A DNA stretch of 64,000 bases from Carettochelys insculpta (GCF_033958435.1 NC_134152.1:14742001-14806000), one strand, 5' to 3'. Positions 44,119 to 56,977 are shown, counted from the stretch's first letter. The notes: generated from the letters alone by a model not told the origin. Numbers and translations are program-made.

Positions 44119-44121
44119 CTA

Positions 44122-44591
44122 ATGTAGACCAGGCCTAAATCTGATCAGTTTTGAAAATGAGCTAAGCTGAAATGTAACTATACTATCTACTCTTAAAGAG
44201 TGCTTTGCATCAGGCAAGTCAGCATTTCAACTTCATTCTTGTGTTCTGTGCTCCAGAAAGGATCACCCTAAGAAGGATGTTTTTGATCTGACAGTTAGTT
44301 GAGACTGAACTGACCAACTGCAGAGTTTCTGCTTTTATTTACTGTAGGTCTGGGTAGAGGCAGTGTTAGCTAAGTCAACATGTAAGTGAAATCAGTGGAG
44401 TTCTTAGGGCCTGTAGGTTATAATTCACCTGCTAACTATTTGATATTTTTCTATTGTAAACTCTGACATCATTTATCAAGGGGAAGACTTTCCTAAGTAC
44501 TCAGCACTAACAGCTTCTACTGAAAGTCAAAGAAAAACTCTCATTCAGCCCCCTAACTGATACTATGCTAATATGCATGTGGTCTCAGGGT
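44122..44591. other. Unclassified DNA
   Basis: Nothing recognised. Confidence 0.35.
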
Positions 44592-44655
44592 GAAATCCTG
44601 GCCACACTGAAGTCAATGGAGTCTTTCCACTGATTTCAAAGGAGCCAGGTTTTCA
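44592..44655. repeat. Short palindromic repeat (GAAATCCTGGCC type)
   Basis: GAAATCCTGGCC...CACTGAAGTCAATGGA pairs with CCACTGATTTCAAAGGAGCC and AGGTTTTC. This resembles a short palindromic repeat common in birds and reptiles. A weak relative lies near 49890 (CACTGATTTCAGTGGA). Confidence 0.4.
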
Positions 44656-44739
44656 AACTGTCTGTGCCTTATTCTGATAGAGCAACTTTTTTCTCTTTGA
44701 TTCTTCACACTCCAGAGTCACTCTATGATGTGACTCATT

Positions 44740-45475
44740 GTTACAGTTTGTGAGGCAAAGGAAAATGTAAATAAAATCCTGTGGGGCACCCCAGTTCACA
44801 GTAGACTTGAGTGACCTTATTCTTTTGAGGACAGACCATGTGGGTGGGCTACAGTAATCTTGTGGAGAGCAAGTACGTGGGCAGTTGGGTCAGTGCTTTT
44901 ATGTTTCCTCTGGTCTGAGGCTAATCCAGCACCTGGAGTTAATTGAGCACCTGCAACCAAGTTAAGCTTATGGAACCCTTTAAAAGGCTTTCCTTGGGCA
45001 AGGAGCAGATGGGATGGACCAGAAAGGAGCAAAGAACTGCAGAGGATTGCCTATGAGAGGAAAAGGCTTTGCTAGAGCAGCCAGTAGATGGTATGGGGGA
45101 AAGTGACTGGGGAAGTGACCCAGGGAGGAGGCTAGTACACTTTGGGCTGAGGGAGACAGCCCCTCCAGCAGCAGCTATCTAGGGTCCCTGGGCTGGAACC
45201 CAGATTCAGTGGGAGGGGACCAGGTACCCCCAGACAGCCCCACACCCTCTGGACCAGCATGGCAAGAGTGGAAGGAGACTCAGCACCCCTGAGGGACTTT
45301 CCCTGCTCATGACTGTGCCGATTGATGAGAAGGGCTCAGTAGGATGTGCCCCACCCCTGGGAAAACTGGGAGGTAGAGCAAAAGGAATGCAGTGAGCCTC
45401 TGAGGCAATTCTTTAACTGCCACAAAGCCCAGGACCCACAAAGAGTTGCTCAGAACTTTGTCACAATACATTTGT
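44740..45475 (+). mobile_element. Possible LTR-like segment (weak)
   Basis: TTTAAAAGG at 44979-44987 could be a promoter box, and the downstream G-rich text (CTAGGGTCCCTGGGCTGGAA) resembles LTRs that I associate with turtles. No ends, duplication or genes were found, so this is tentative. Confidence 0.25.
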
Positions 45476-45805
45476 GTATGGAGAGGGAATTACTTTCCGA
45501 GTGTTCACTCCTCTGTTCTTTCAGAGCCCATCCAAGTTAGGAAGCAGAAGTACTAGACCTCTGAAAAACTTAGTTTTGCTATGTACAAAACACATCATTG
45601 CTACAATTTTGGTCCTACCTTATGTGCTTCCACCTAAAATTTAACTTTCAGACCTCAGGCTAATGTCTCTATTTGAGTTTTAAACCAAGCCACAGCACTG
45701 TCTCTAACATGTGATTTGAACTGTTTAAATTGAACACAAGCTAAACTAAGAATTATTTATTAAAAATATACTTCACTTTCTTCAGCAACTTCTTTTGGAG
45801 CCATG

Positions 45806-46240
45806 GGCCGTGTCTACACATGCCCAAACTTCAAAATGGCCATGCAAATGGCCATTTCGAAGTTTACTAATGAAGCGCTGAAATGCATATTCAGCGCTTC
45901 ATTAGCATGCGGGCGGCAGCGGCGCTTCGAAATTGACGTGCCTTGCCGCCACACGGCGTGTCCAGACGGGGCTCCTTTTCGAAAGGACCCCGCCTATTTC
46001 GAAGTCCCCTTATTTCCATGAGCTCATGGGAATAAGGGGACTTCGAAGAAGGTGGCGTCCTTTCGAAAAGAAGCCCCGTCTGGACGCGCCACGCAGCGGC
46101 AAGGCGCGTCAATTTCGAAGCGCCGCTGCCACCCGCATGCTAATGAAGCTCTGAATATGTATTTCAGCGCTTCATTAGTAAACTTCGAAATGGCCATTTG
46201 CATGGCCATTTCGAAGTTTGGGGCACGTGTAGACACGGCC
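45806..46240. mobile_element. Palindromic Harbinger-type MITE (435 bp)
   Basis: Same family as 7740-8127. The ends GGCCGTGTCTACAC and GTGTAGACACGGCC are perfect complements. The arms share CCATTTCGAAGTTTACTAAT and AATTGACG.GCCTTGCCG. The centre is near 46023. Flanking triplets differ (ATG and TCT), so the duplication is lost or the ends are off by a base or two. Confidence 0.75.
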
Positions 46241-47454
46241 TCTGTGTCTTAGCATGCAAGCAAGTGGGAAGAATTGCTGTGTTCTAATACTGGATAGAAG
46301 CAGTGTTCCTGAGACAGCAGTAGGTGAATTTGCTCTTCACTTTGGTCTCAGATTGGAGTCAGCTCCTAACCAGTGTTGCACCCTGGGAACTAGGCATTGG
46401 TGTTGGGAGGAGAGTTCTCAAAGAAGGGATCATGCCATATTTCTGTTCAAGGAATGGTGTGTATGTGGACGTAAAGCAAGTTATATTTGGAACATACCCA
46501 GGTGCCAATAACTAATTTCTCATCCAGCGAGAGGCTCCAGCATCTGCTATTTCTTGGCAAAGGGGTGACACTGCTATCGGAAGAGGATACATTGCTGGCT
46601 AAAGAAAGAGCAACAGTCTAATTTATCTCTGAGGAAATAGAAACACAAAAACATTAAGGCCGTGATCTTGAGTGATACCAAGAGCTCTCAACTCCTCGTC
46701 CTGCAGGAGGCATTCAATGTCCAGGGATCACTAAATGCAAAGTATTTTTGTCTTTATTTTAAGCCTGAGCAATCACTGCTGATTTCAGCAGTCACCCATA
46801 TACCACCTGGGAGACACCAGAAACATGGTGCTATTTGGCTGTTTAGGTTCCACTTCCCTTTTCTTGGTGTCTGTTTGTCACAGCTGAGAGCACTTGTATC
46901 AGTTACATACTAGTGGGAAGACCACATTTCTGTTAAAACCATTGCCTGGGTTTAGTAGCTTCTTGAAAGAGCTGTAGAATTTTCTGATCTGTTCTGGGAA
47001 ACCATCTGAACTGCATGAATGCCTTATATGGAACCGATGACTACAAGGTGCCATCTCCAGATCAAGAGGTGCCACAAAATGAATCTCCTGACGACAGTCT
47101 AGATTTTGCACTTGAACAATTTTTATAAGAATTTAACCTTTTATTACTGAATGTTCCAAGATGCATTTGACAAGAGTAGAATCAACATGGAACTGAATGA
47201 TCACACTAGGAGGCAAGGCATCTGGTACCATTTTCAATTAAAATCTTTAGTATCTCACGTACAAAGGGAAATGTTTTAGGCTATTAACTTGAAACCTCGG
47301 CTTGAACTATTCCAACACTCTAACTTCTGGTCCTGGCTGGATTATGGAAGAGTAATGGAGAGTAAATGTGACTAACAAATTAGTCAAGTAGGTTCAGATC
47401 TGAAAAGGGTTTCAGACAGCTTTGAACTAAAGTTTACTGCCGTCCTCTATTCCA
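46241..47454. other. Unclassified DNA
   Basis: Single-copy-looking sequence without a supported gene or repeat. Confidence 0.4.
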
Positions 47455-47833
47455 GTGGTGTCCAATAGGAATTCAAACCTTGCCACACTTGTGGCTGTCA
47501 TCTATCCATATTTGCCACATTATATTGTACAACCCCCACTCTAACGGAATGCCCTCCCCCAGCGCCAGGCACCCCCAGTCCCCCCATTCAAATTCAATTC
47601 TGGTAACTTGCCGGAGTTGCTGCCAGGGGCTCCCGCCACTGTCACCATACACTTCCCCCATTGGGCATGTGTGCAGAGCGGGCAGCAAGCACTCCCCACG
47701 CAGCTCGCAGGAGGGGCCACATTTAAAGACCCTAAGAACCCCACACAGCTCAAGAGCTGTGGGTTGGCATTTGCCACAATGCTGTGTCCCATGTGCCACA
47801 TGTGGCTAGTAGCAAATGTATTGGACACCGCAG
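47455..47833. mobile_element. hAT-type MITE (379 bp)
   Basis: The left end CAGTGGTGTCCAATA and right end TATTGGACACCGCAG are inverted repeats. The flanking octamers CTCTATTC (47447-47454) and CTCTAATC (47834-47841) agree at seven of eight bases, as expected of a hAT duplication. The interior contains TTGCCACA.TTGTGG and CACATGTGGCTAGTAGCAAA blocks, also partly complementary. It is non-coding. Confidence 0.8.
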
Positions 47834-47841
47834 CTCTAATC

Positions 47842-48559
47842 ACAGGAAGCTATGACTGATGTTACCCCTTCCTCAGGCAAGCCAGAGCTCATTTGGATGA
47901 GTACATAGTTGTAGCAATGGGCTAAACACCTTTATTTTCCTAGTAATGACTCTAGTTATAGCAATATGCTGACCTACAACAGTCCTGGCAAGAAACTGAA
48001 ACTTTATTTCCTGCTAAGTGCTTATTGCACCAGTTAAACCAGTTTCTTCTGATTCCTCTTTTAGCTTGTTTGTTGTTGTCTACTGGTAAATTAAGCAACA
48101 CTTTTTCCCTGATGTCGCAAGTCAAGGAGAAATGGCCCACTCACCGATCATTGGCCTCCTCTGAATGCAACTGCTTCAGATATGACACTGCATTTTACAG
48201 CTGTAATTTCTTATTACAGGTGGCAATGAGCCCATCTCAAGTGAAGAGCATGAGGCAACACTTGTGTGCGATAAACTGGCACTGAAAGAACTGCACCATG
48301 CCTGAGGCATTTGTAGCTTATGGCCCCAAGGATTATGTATAAGCAGAAAATGTCGCATCATATTATATCTGTAAGTTGATACATTCATTGTCCTGGCTTC
48401 CCACCATGAAATTCAGGGAAGGAAGGCAATTACTGCTGTAACTGATTGATTAAGTAATAGTGGAAGGAACAAGAGGATGAGGTTTCTCATCCCAGGCTCG
48501 ACCTTTGCAGCCCTGGTACTTTACAATGGTTTTACAGAAAACAGACACTGTCTCCTCCA
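47842..48559. other. Unclassified DNA
   Basis: No supported feature. Confidence 0.35.
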
Positions 48560-49085
48560 GAATCTTGGCGGTTCTGACAAGTGGGGTTCTGCAGGGATCT
48601 GTTTTGGGACTGGTTCTCTTCAATATCTTCATCAATGATTCAGATATTAGCATAGAGAGTACGCTTGATAAGTTTGCAGATGATACCAAGCTGGGAGGGG
48701 TTGCAACTGCTTTGGAGGAGAGGGTCATAATTCAAAAGGATCTGGATAAACTGGAGAAGTGGGCTGAGGTAAACAGGATGAAGTTTAATAAGAACAAATG
48801 CAAAGTGCTCCACTTAGGCAGGAACAATCAGATTCACACATACAGAATGGGAAGCGACTGTCTCGGAAGGAGTACCGTGGAAAGAGATTTAGAGGTCATA
48901 AGGGACCACGAGCTAAAATATGAGTCAACAGTGTGATGCTGTTGCAAAAAAAGCAAACATGGTTCTGGGGCGCGTTAACAGGAGTGGTGTGAGCAAGACA
49001 TGCGAGGTCATTGTTCCACTCTACTCAGTGCTCGGTAGGGGTCAGTAGCAGTATTGTCCGATTCTGAGCACCACATATCAGAGGA
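48560..49085 (+). mobile_element. CR1-like reverse-transcriptase fragment
   Basis: An open stretch to 48936 gives [20 protein letters not shown], the catalytic [34 protein letters not shown] and STVERDLEVIRDHELKYEST. A stop follows, and decayed text continues (VAKKANMVLGRVNRSGV) to about 49085. It is 5' and 3' truncated. The family differs from the other CR1 copies here. Confidence 0.8.
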
Positions 49086-49565
49086 ACAAGGTGTTGGAAT
49101 TTCTTTTCAGTGAGCCTGGAAATTTTTCAGCACAAGGGAGGAGTTTGTTAGAAGCAGAAAAACCCTCTGGAACCAGATATCCCAGCTTGTAAATCACATA
49201 TGCTACATCAAAACATTGCAATGAAGAACCATTATTACTTGGCCTCCTTCAGCCTTTTTTGCTGCTGGACCATCTTCAAAGGCCGGGTTTCCCTCAGGCT
49301 AATTTCTTCTGAAAGTTTTTCTCCTTTTAATTCCCCTGCCCTCCCCCACATTTTTTCTTCAACAGACTCTCCCCCCGTTATTCAGGCAGCCTGTCCTCTT
49401 TCCTCCTTTCCCAAAATGTGCAGTAAAAGAGAGCTGGGACTTTAATGGCCTTGTGTTTCTGTAGCGGGAGTGTGGTCTAGTCCAGCGTCCCTTAACAGTG
49501 TGTTGCTCAGCATCAGTTCCTGAGCGCTCTCAGACCCAGTTTAAGAAGGTAGCGATTCAGGCGCT

Positions 49566-49705
49566 AGAGGTGAGTTCTACTCCTAGCTCTGGTGCTGGTC
49601 TGCTGGGTAAGCTGGCTTGTGCCTGTTACCCTACCTGTAGTCTGAGGATAATATTTGGCCGGTTTATAAAATGCTTTGAGATCTACTGATGAAAAATGCT
49701 GTAAG
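49566..49705 (+). mobile_element. MIR SINE (ancient)
   Basis: GAGTTCTACTCCTAGCTCTG, then CTGGGTAAGCTGG, TACCTGTAGTCTGAGGATAA and AAAATGCTTTGAGATCTACT follow the order of the tRNA-derived part and conserved core of amniote MIR elements. Confidence 0.55.
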
Positions 49706-52700
49706 ACTATTACAGGTGTAAGCCCCATGTAGAGTGGGAGGCTCGAACCATCATTCAAATTCTCCAGTGCTTTGCACTAGCAATTAATAGCACCTGTCCA
49801 AAATGACCATAATGTGCTACCAGATCCGGACAATAGCACTTTGCACAGGAGTAAGACCCTGAGTCAAAACCCCTTAAGTCAGCTGAAAGATTTCCACTGA
49901 TTTCAGTGGACTTAGGAGATGATGCAAACTCATCACACTAAGCCCCACATGTCTAGGACTTTTGCACCAGGCTGAATATAAGAACCAATTGCAAAACCAC
50001 TGTGACTTCTCCAACAGTTGTTTACAGGCAACAGCTTAAACCCAGAGTAACAGAGGAGGAAAAGGAAACGCTTGTATTGGCTCTGGACTGAAGGCAGAGG
50101 AGATGCAGTCCCTTCTATCCCTCTGGGTCTGTGATCGCATGTAGTAGTTGACAGCACAGTCCCCATTTAGCAGAAATATATAGAAAAGGCAAATTAGAGG
50201 ATTTTTTTAAATATTATGGCAGAAATCACTAGATGGTGCTCTTAGTTTTAGGAGCTCCTTTTCATACTTCATGAGTATTGTGCTGCCTTTCAAGGCAGTC
50301 TGCTTTGTCACTAGCTGGTTGGGTGTTGTAAAGTCTTTTGAGGAGAGCTGCAGCAAATAAGAGAGCTTGTGGTCTGCCTTAATCTTGCTCAGGGTTGCCT
50401 ACTTTCCTGATTGTATTGATCAGCCTGGGATGTTTGATGTTTTGTTTAAAGCCCCTGCTCCTGGAGGCAGACAATTACAGAAGAATCTCTCATTTTATTA
50501 TGAAATAGTTTCTAGCCTTCATGTAATTACAGAGTCTACCTTAATTGAGGCCTTTCCTAGACTTTGGGTGCTTGACTTTCCTAGACTTTGGGAGCATCCC
50601 AGGCAGAGGATTCTAGCAGGGGACACCAGCCATGTGCCCGTGACAGCCCCCATCCCAGCCCATATTCCTGCCTCTCCCCATGGAAATGCCATGCCACTTT
50701 TGATGAGTGTAGGGCAGTTCTCCCTTTCCCACCCCTGGAGCATGGGGACAAGCTACCTCTGGTTGTGTGTGAGCAAGGTTCTTAGCTCACTTCTCCTGTT
50801 TGCCCATTATGGTGAAGATGTGCAGTTTCTTTAATTAGCAAGGTCCGGGGGCCGGGTGGGGCAGGGGTAGAAGCTATGGAAAGATTTTAAGCAGAAGCTC
50901 TGCAGTGGAACAGAGATGTAGTTCTGACAGCATTGAAAACTTACAATTTCACTGTGAGTTTGTGATATTTGGTGTTTTCTTAAACACCCAGTTCCTGCAA
51001 TCATGAATTTTTTTTGAAGTATGTTTCTAGTGCTTGTAGTCATGGGGAAAAGCTGGAAAACGTGAACCCTAAAACGTCAGGCACCAAAAGAGAAGACCTG
51101 AATACTAAGAAGATCCCATGAGTATTTTAAAATCTCCTGACTTTTAAGCCAATCACAGTGTTTCAGGACCAGACTCCTGGTTCTGGGGTGCATGGGGGTG
51201 GCTGCACTGCTTTGGAGCCAGTACAACTTTTCTTTCTCCTCATTCAGTGCGATAAAACCAGGATTCTTTCTGCAAGACTTTGCTTTGTCACGTGCAATTC
51301 ACCAGGACACAGGAGCATCCAGGGGACTTTCCTTATATCCTGTGCCCTCATTCCAAGGACCTGGGAGGCTAACTGGAGCCTAGCCTCCTTTTGCATTCCA
51401 AATAGGTACAGCTCAGACCACTTGAGTACTTCCATGCTCTGATTTATGCCAGTGGAGACTCTAAAACACATTTTTCCCAACCAAGGAAACTTACTTCTGC
51501 CAGCTTTCCTCTCCCTTCTGTTGTCACCTGTGCTGAACCCCATCCAATCGCCACAGGGATGAAAGCAGTAGCAGTGTGGAGGAGCTGCTTTCAGTTCTGG
51601 CCCAGTTGGTAGTGCCCTCTTTCCAGCCTGGCAACACTTCTCAAGCTGAGGGTGAGGCTGGCTAGAAAAGGGCACGTTTCTTTCATTGGTACATAGAAAT
51701 AGCTGACTTCTGCAGCAGCTAAACAAGAGTGAGGAAGGGGAGAGGTCTTACAAGAGCTGGTTGCTGATGCCATAGTTTCAGTTTACCAGCTGGTCTTCTC
51801 CAAGAACATGTGATTTGCTGGGAAACCAGTACAAAGGCTAAAGAGGCCGTATCTGTCCATTACCTCTCTGACGTCCAGATGCTCAAGGCAAACCCTGCCT
51901 GGTGACCTTACTTCCTACTTACATCCTTCTCTCATCCCCACCATTAATTGATTGCATGGAAGTAGGCTGCATGTATTTATATGACTTAGCCTCCACTGGC
52001 CAGATCCTACTGGTACTGAGTCATAATGAAGCTGCAGATGGCCCTCATGTGCATTATTAGATCGTCCTGTTCTGAATGGCTTTGTCTGTTTTCCCTGGAA
52101 ACATTCCTGGAAAGAACACGTCAACAGTTTCCTGCCACTAGATTTGACTAAATCATTACTGCCAACCAAAGGCAAACCCTTATCTCAAACCCTTATCTCT
52201 TGAGTGCTAGAATATTTCCCTTGCAGAGGAAATAAAGCAGGCAGGCTTGGCTTGCACACACTGTACTTTTCTCTCTGCAGTTCTTGGTAGTGCAGGCTCA
52301 GCTTCTCCTAACTTGCAAAAATCTGTGCTGTATTTCATATAGGTCAGCCTCAAGCAGACTCACCACACAAGACTGCTCATGAAATTGAAGCGTTTGAGCA
52401 ACAGCTGGGCCACACCTTAGACTTTAACTTAACTTTGGCATGGGGGTTTTTAAAGGATGAGAGTCAATTACTACAAGATGCAAGTTTTAAATTTAAGTTT
52501 TGTTGACTCATCCTATTCTGAATACTGCTTTGGAGTTGTCAGGAGCAGTGAGGGTTTCTATTACATGGAAGAAATAAATGGAAGCTGGTCATAACCTGTA
52601 TGAGCTCTGCTATCTTGGTGTACTGCTTTGAGTTTGGAGCATAAGCTTGTAACCTGAGCATAAGCTTGTAACCTGCAGTAAATATGCCGCTCTGGACAAT

Positions 52701-52922
52701 GAGATGGGATGGGGAAGGAATCTAGCCCTGAAGGGATTTCTTCCTGCCTGGAGACGAGTAGGAGTGGTGATCAGAGTTTGGAGGGCAGGCTGAAGAGAGG
52801 CTGCATTAGTGATAATACTGTTGCTCCCTCCTGAAAAGTAAGGGCTAGAGGAAATGCAGAATTGCTAATGTGCAAAGAATCTTACAGCTCATCAGAGCAA
52901 GTGATGGACACTTTTTCCTTTT
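49706..52922. other. Unclassified DNA, longest repeat-poor stretch
   Basis: Over 3 kb without recognisable repeats, convincing exons or RNA genes. A weak palindromic snippet lies near 49890. Open frames (for example 50367-50834, 155 codons) lack domain features. Confidence 0.4.
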
Positions 52923-53156
52923 TCAGGCTACATCTACAGTATGGGGTTTTGTCAATTAAACCTGTGGAACATCCACATTCCCAACATGTTCTGTCAACAG
53001 TAAATTGACAGAATGCAGGACTTGTGTCAACAGCATCACCCTGCTCCTTGTGAGAGAGAACTCCTCTGACAGACTCTGTCAACAGAAAGCCAGTCTGGAT
53101 GTTGTGGGGGGCCTCCACAGCAAGCAGAGCTCTAGGGTCCCTGACTCCAGCCATTC

Positions 53157-55345
53157 TTAAGAAAGGTGAGTAGTAACATACAGACCCTTGATTTCAGAAG
53201 AGCAGGCTTTGACTCCCTGAAAGAACTGATGAGCAGGATCCCTTGGGAAATGAAGATGAAGGGGAAAAGAGTTGAAGAGAACTGGCAGTATTCTAAAGAA
53301 GTCCTACTGAAGGCACAGGAACAAACAATCCCTCTGCATAGTAAGAAACGCAAACATGGTAGGCAACCAGCTTGGCTTAACAGGGAAATCCTTAGTCAGC
53401 TTAAATTCAGAAAGGATGCATACAAGAAGTGGAAACATGGACAGTTGACTAAGGAGGAGTATAAACATACAGCTGGAGAATGCCGGCCAGTAATCAGGAA
53501 AGCCAAAGCACAATTGGAACTGCAGCTGGCAAGGGATGTGAAGAGTAACAAGAAGGGTTTCTACAGGCATGTGAATGATAAACAGGTTATCAGAGAAGGT
53601 GTGGGGCCATTACTGGATGAGGGAGGTAACCTAGTGACAGATGATGCAGGAAAAGCTGAAGTGCTCAATGCTTTTTTTTGCCTCAGTCTTCATGGACAAA
53701 GTCAACTTCCACATGATGGTCCTAGACGATGCAGTACGGGAAGGTGGAGGGCAGCCATCTGTGGGGAAGGACCAAGTTCTGAGCGATCTAGAAAAACTAG
53801 ATGGGCACAAGTCCATGGGTCTGGATTTAATACACCCCAGGGTACTGAGGGAATTGGCAGAGGTCATTGCTGAACCTTTGGCCATTATCCTTGAAGACTC
53901 TTGGAGATCGGGGGAGATACCGGATGACGGGAAGAAGGCAAACGTAGTGCCCATCTTTAAAAAAGGAAAGAAGGACAATCCAGGGAACTATAGACCCATC
54001 AGCCTTACCTCAATCCCTGGGAAAATAATGGAGGGAATCCTCAAGGAATCCATTTTGAAGCACTTGGAAGAGGGGAAAGTGATCAAAAGTAGCCAACATG
54101 GATTCACCAGGGGCAAGTCCTGCCTGACCAATCTGATCAGCTTCTATGACGACGTAACAAGGTCTGTGGACATGAGAAAGTCAGCGGATGTGATATACCT
54201 TGACTTCAGCAAGGCTTTTGATATGGTCTCCCACAACATTCTTGTCCATAAGTTAAGGAAATATAGATTGGATCCTTGGACTGTAAGATGGACAGAAAGC
54301 AGGCTTGATGGTTGGGCCCAATGGGTAGCAGTCAATGGCTCGATATCTGGATGGTGGTCTGTTTCAGGCGGAGTGCCGCAAGGCTCGGTTCTGGGGCCAG
54401 TGTTATTCAACATCTTTGTTAATGACCTGGATGAGGGACTAGATTGCACCCTCAGCAAGTTTGCGGATGACACAAAACTAGGGGGAGAGGTAGATTCCTT
54501 GGAGGACAGAGAGAGTCCAGAGTGACCTGGATAAATTGGAGGACTGGGCCAAAAGAAATCTGATGTGGTTCAATAAGGAGAAGTGTAGAGTCCTGCACCT
54601 GGGGCGGAAGAATCCCAAGCATTGTTACAGGCTGGAGACCGACTGGCTCAGCAGCAGTACTATGGAAAGGGACCTAGGGGTTATGGTGGATGAAAGGCTG
54701 GATATGAGTAAACAGTGTGCCCTTGTAACCAAGAAAGCTAACGGCATACTGGGGAGCATTAGGAGGAGCATTTTGAGCAGATCTAGGGAAGTAGTTATTC
54801 CTCTTTATTCAGCACCGGTGAGGCCACATCTGGAATATTGTGTCCAGTTTTGGGCCCCCCAGTATAAAAAGGATGTGGATTTGCTGGAGCACGTTCAGCA
54901 AAGGGCAACGAAAATGATTAAGGGGCTGGAGCAAAAGACCTATGAGGATAGGTTGAGGGATTTGGGCTTGTTTAGTTTACAGAAGAGAAGACTTAGAGGT
55001 GATTTAATAGCAGCCTTCAACTTCCTGAAGAGGAACTCTAAAAAGGATGGTGAGAAACTGTTCTCAGTGGTGTCAGATGGCAGAACAAGGAGTAATGGTC
55101 TGAAGTTGAAGAGGGAGAGGTGTACGTTAGATATTAGGAAAAACTTCTTCACCAGGTGGGTGGTGAAGCATTGGAATGCGTTGCCTAGAGAGGTGGTGGA
55201 TTCTCCACCTGTTGAGGTTTTTAAGTCCCAGCTGGACAAGGTCCTGGCTGGGATGACTTAGTTGGGGTTGATCCTGTCTGAAGCAGGGAGCTGGACTAGA
55301 TGACCTCCTGAGATCCCTTCCAGCCCTATGATTCTGTGATTCTGT
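53157..55345 (+). mobile_element. CR1 LINE, 5' truncated, inside a Harbinger-like element
   Basis: It starts within ORF2 after the endonuclease and ends in ATTCTGTGATTCTG. It is close to the CR1 at 28429-38397. It is a good quality reverse-transcriptase copy, broken by a one-base gain in a T run near 53686 (eight T against seven in the other copy) and a shift near 54522. Confidence 0.85.
53166..55261 (+). pseudogene. CR1 ORF2 reverse transcriptase (three frame segments)
   Basis: Segment 1 (53166 to about 53690) contains NIQTLDFRRAGFDSLKE and RQPAWLNREILSQLKF. Segment 2 (53690-54525) contains [38 protein letters not shown] and the catalytic [12 protein letters not shown]. Segment 3 (54536-55261) contains [47 protein letters not shown] and the terminal LDKVLAGMT. 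Domain order is complete for the polymerase and C-terminal parts. The endonuclease is missing by 5' truncation. No activity is expected from this copy. Confidence 0.85.
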
Positions 55346-55680
55346 CCAGAGCAGTAGCTTTTGGGGATGGCAAGCTGCCACAGTTCAACTGCAACCCGCT
55401 TCTCCACAGGGATGGCAGGTCACAACCAGGTGTCCTGCTTTTGGAGGGCAGGTGCGAGCCAGGTGCAGAGCTCCAGGAAGGTGTCCTTCTATGTGTGGAA
55501 GTTCTGGAGCCATTGCTGGGCATCACACTGTACCACGATGAGCCAGTCCCCCCAGTCAGAACTGGTGCAGTACCTCCAGATGCACCTGTGGCACATCAAT
55601 GGCAAATTCCTCAAAACTGGTGTGAGGCTCGCTCTCAGAGGAAGAGGAGGACAGTTGTGATGAGGTGCAGCAGGTGCTGA
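55345..55680 (-). pseudogene. Harbinger-like transposase exon 1 remnant
   Basis: On the - strand the text reads RYCTSSDWGDWLIVVQCDAQ, QWLQNFHT, TFLELCTWLAPALQKQDTW and EKRVAVELWQLAIPKSY, matching the N-terminal half of copies A-D (YPTST.WWERL, WLRNF, TFLELCQWLTPALRHQDTA, EKRVGIAVWKLATPDSY). Stops interrupt it. It ends at the CR1 junction. Confidence 0.6.
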
Positions 55681-56068
55681 AGCACCTCTTGGTGGCGCCA
55701 GTGCAAGCCCAGGGGCTGCTCTGACACCATGGTCACTAGAAAACGCTGTCTCTCTGCAAGCATTGAAGCCCTGCTGTGGCAGCTGTGCTGCCCCTCGTGG
55801 AGGTAGGCATGCCTCAGCACGGGCAGGATCGGGGGCATGAGCTGCTGGGGGACCCGGAAGGGATTGCCGGCCATGTGACCCTGTCTGACGATGTTCCGGG
55901 GGCTGTTCTGCAGACAGTGGCTGGACAGTCTGGCCGCTCTGTCGATCAAGCCTATCACTTTTTTGATCTGCTTTGCAGTCTGGCCACAATCTGACAGATG
56001 TTTTGACAGAGGATATCTTCCAACAGACAGTTCTGTTGACAGATCGCTCTTATCTAGACATAGCCTGA

Positions 56069-56582
56069 GAGGATTCTGCCTAGCACTTAGCCCCTCTTGG
56101 CCAGCATATGTTCATCCAGGAGCACTGGATTACTTTCTGTGCCCCTGTCAAGGATCTGCAGTAGCAAGTCCTGCATCTCTGTATTTTCCTGTCTTCCAAA
56201 ATGTCAAGAGAACACGGCTTTCGTCTTAGTGATGTGTCCCATTTAAGGTAGCTGGAAACCACATCAGACAACTGCTCTGTGGGAATGATGTATGGCAAGT
56301 CAATCTTTTGCATTAGGTCACTTGCGGCTTGGATTGGGTGATCAGATGTCCCATTTTTAAAGAGATAGGACCTGTGAGAGAGCTTAATTAGTGGCCTGAC
56401 TTTTCTGTCTTCCCCCTGGATCAGTACTGATGGTTAGATGCCTGCTCACCAGAGGCCAGCACCAGTGGGAGGTGTATGGGTCCAGTAGCTAACAATGGGG
56501 GTGGATGCCAAAGGCTAGTGGCAGGCAAACAAACAGTGCACAGGGCAAGCCACTCACCCTGAATCCAGTCCCGTTTCTCACT
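56069..56582. other. Unclassified DNA
   Basis: Nothing recognised. Confidence 0.35.
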
Positions 56583-56966
56583 GACACTGGCTTATTTAGT
56601 TTGCAGAAGTGAAGAGTGAGGGGTGATTTGATAGCAGCCTTCAACTTCCTGAAGGGGGTTGGGGCTCTAAAGAGAATTGAGGGAGGATGTTCTCAGTAGT
56701 GATGGATGGCAGAACAAGGAGCAATGGTTTTAGGTTACACAGGGAGAGGTGTTGGTGGGATATTAGGGAAAAACTACTTCACTAGGAGGGTGGTGAAGCA
56801 CTGGCATGTGTTGTCTAACGAGGTGGTGGAACCTCCATCCCTAGAGGTTTTTAAGTCCCAGCTTGACAAAGTCCTGGATGGGATGATTTAGTTGGGGTTG
56901 GTCCTGCTTTAGGTGGGGGGCTGGACTCGATGACCTCCTGAAATCCCTTCCAGCATTAGGATTCTA
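56583..56966 (+). mobile_element. CR1 3' end fragment
   Basis: TTTAGTTTGCAGAAG...GGTGATTTGATAGCAGCC, then NYFTRRVVKHWHVLSNEVVE and [18 protein letters not shown], then CCTTCCAGCATTAGGATTCTAT. It corresponds to the last 380 bp of CR1 and directly precedes a Harbinger derivative. Confidence 0.8.
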
Positions 56967-56977
56967 TGACACATGTA

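Larger units (their letters stand above)
52926..56065 (-). mobile_element. Harbinger-like element split by CR1
   Basis: GGCTACATCTACAGTATGG at left faces CTTATCTAGACATAGCC at right. Flanking TCA (52923-52925) and TGA (56066-56068) differ by one base. Repeated TGTCAACAG and CTGTTGACAG motifs fill both subterminal regions. Without the CR1 (53157-55345) it is about 950 bp, holding a transposase exon 1 remnant on the - strand. The catalytic exon is absent, so it is an internally deleted copy. Confidence 0.65.

Noticed and set aside
44740..45475. Endogenous retrovirus
   Set aside because: No gag, pol or env text, no primer-binding site and no clear ends. Only a weak LTR-like resemblance, kept as a low-confidence feature.
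50367..50834. 155-codon open frame in the repeat-poor region
   Set aside because: No domain, no splice sites of note, ordinary composition. Not separable from chance.
55489..55989. 166-codon frame with basic N-terminus
   Set aside because: It mixes transposon subterminal sequence with an out-of-frame part of transposase exon 1. The family text is in other frames.
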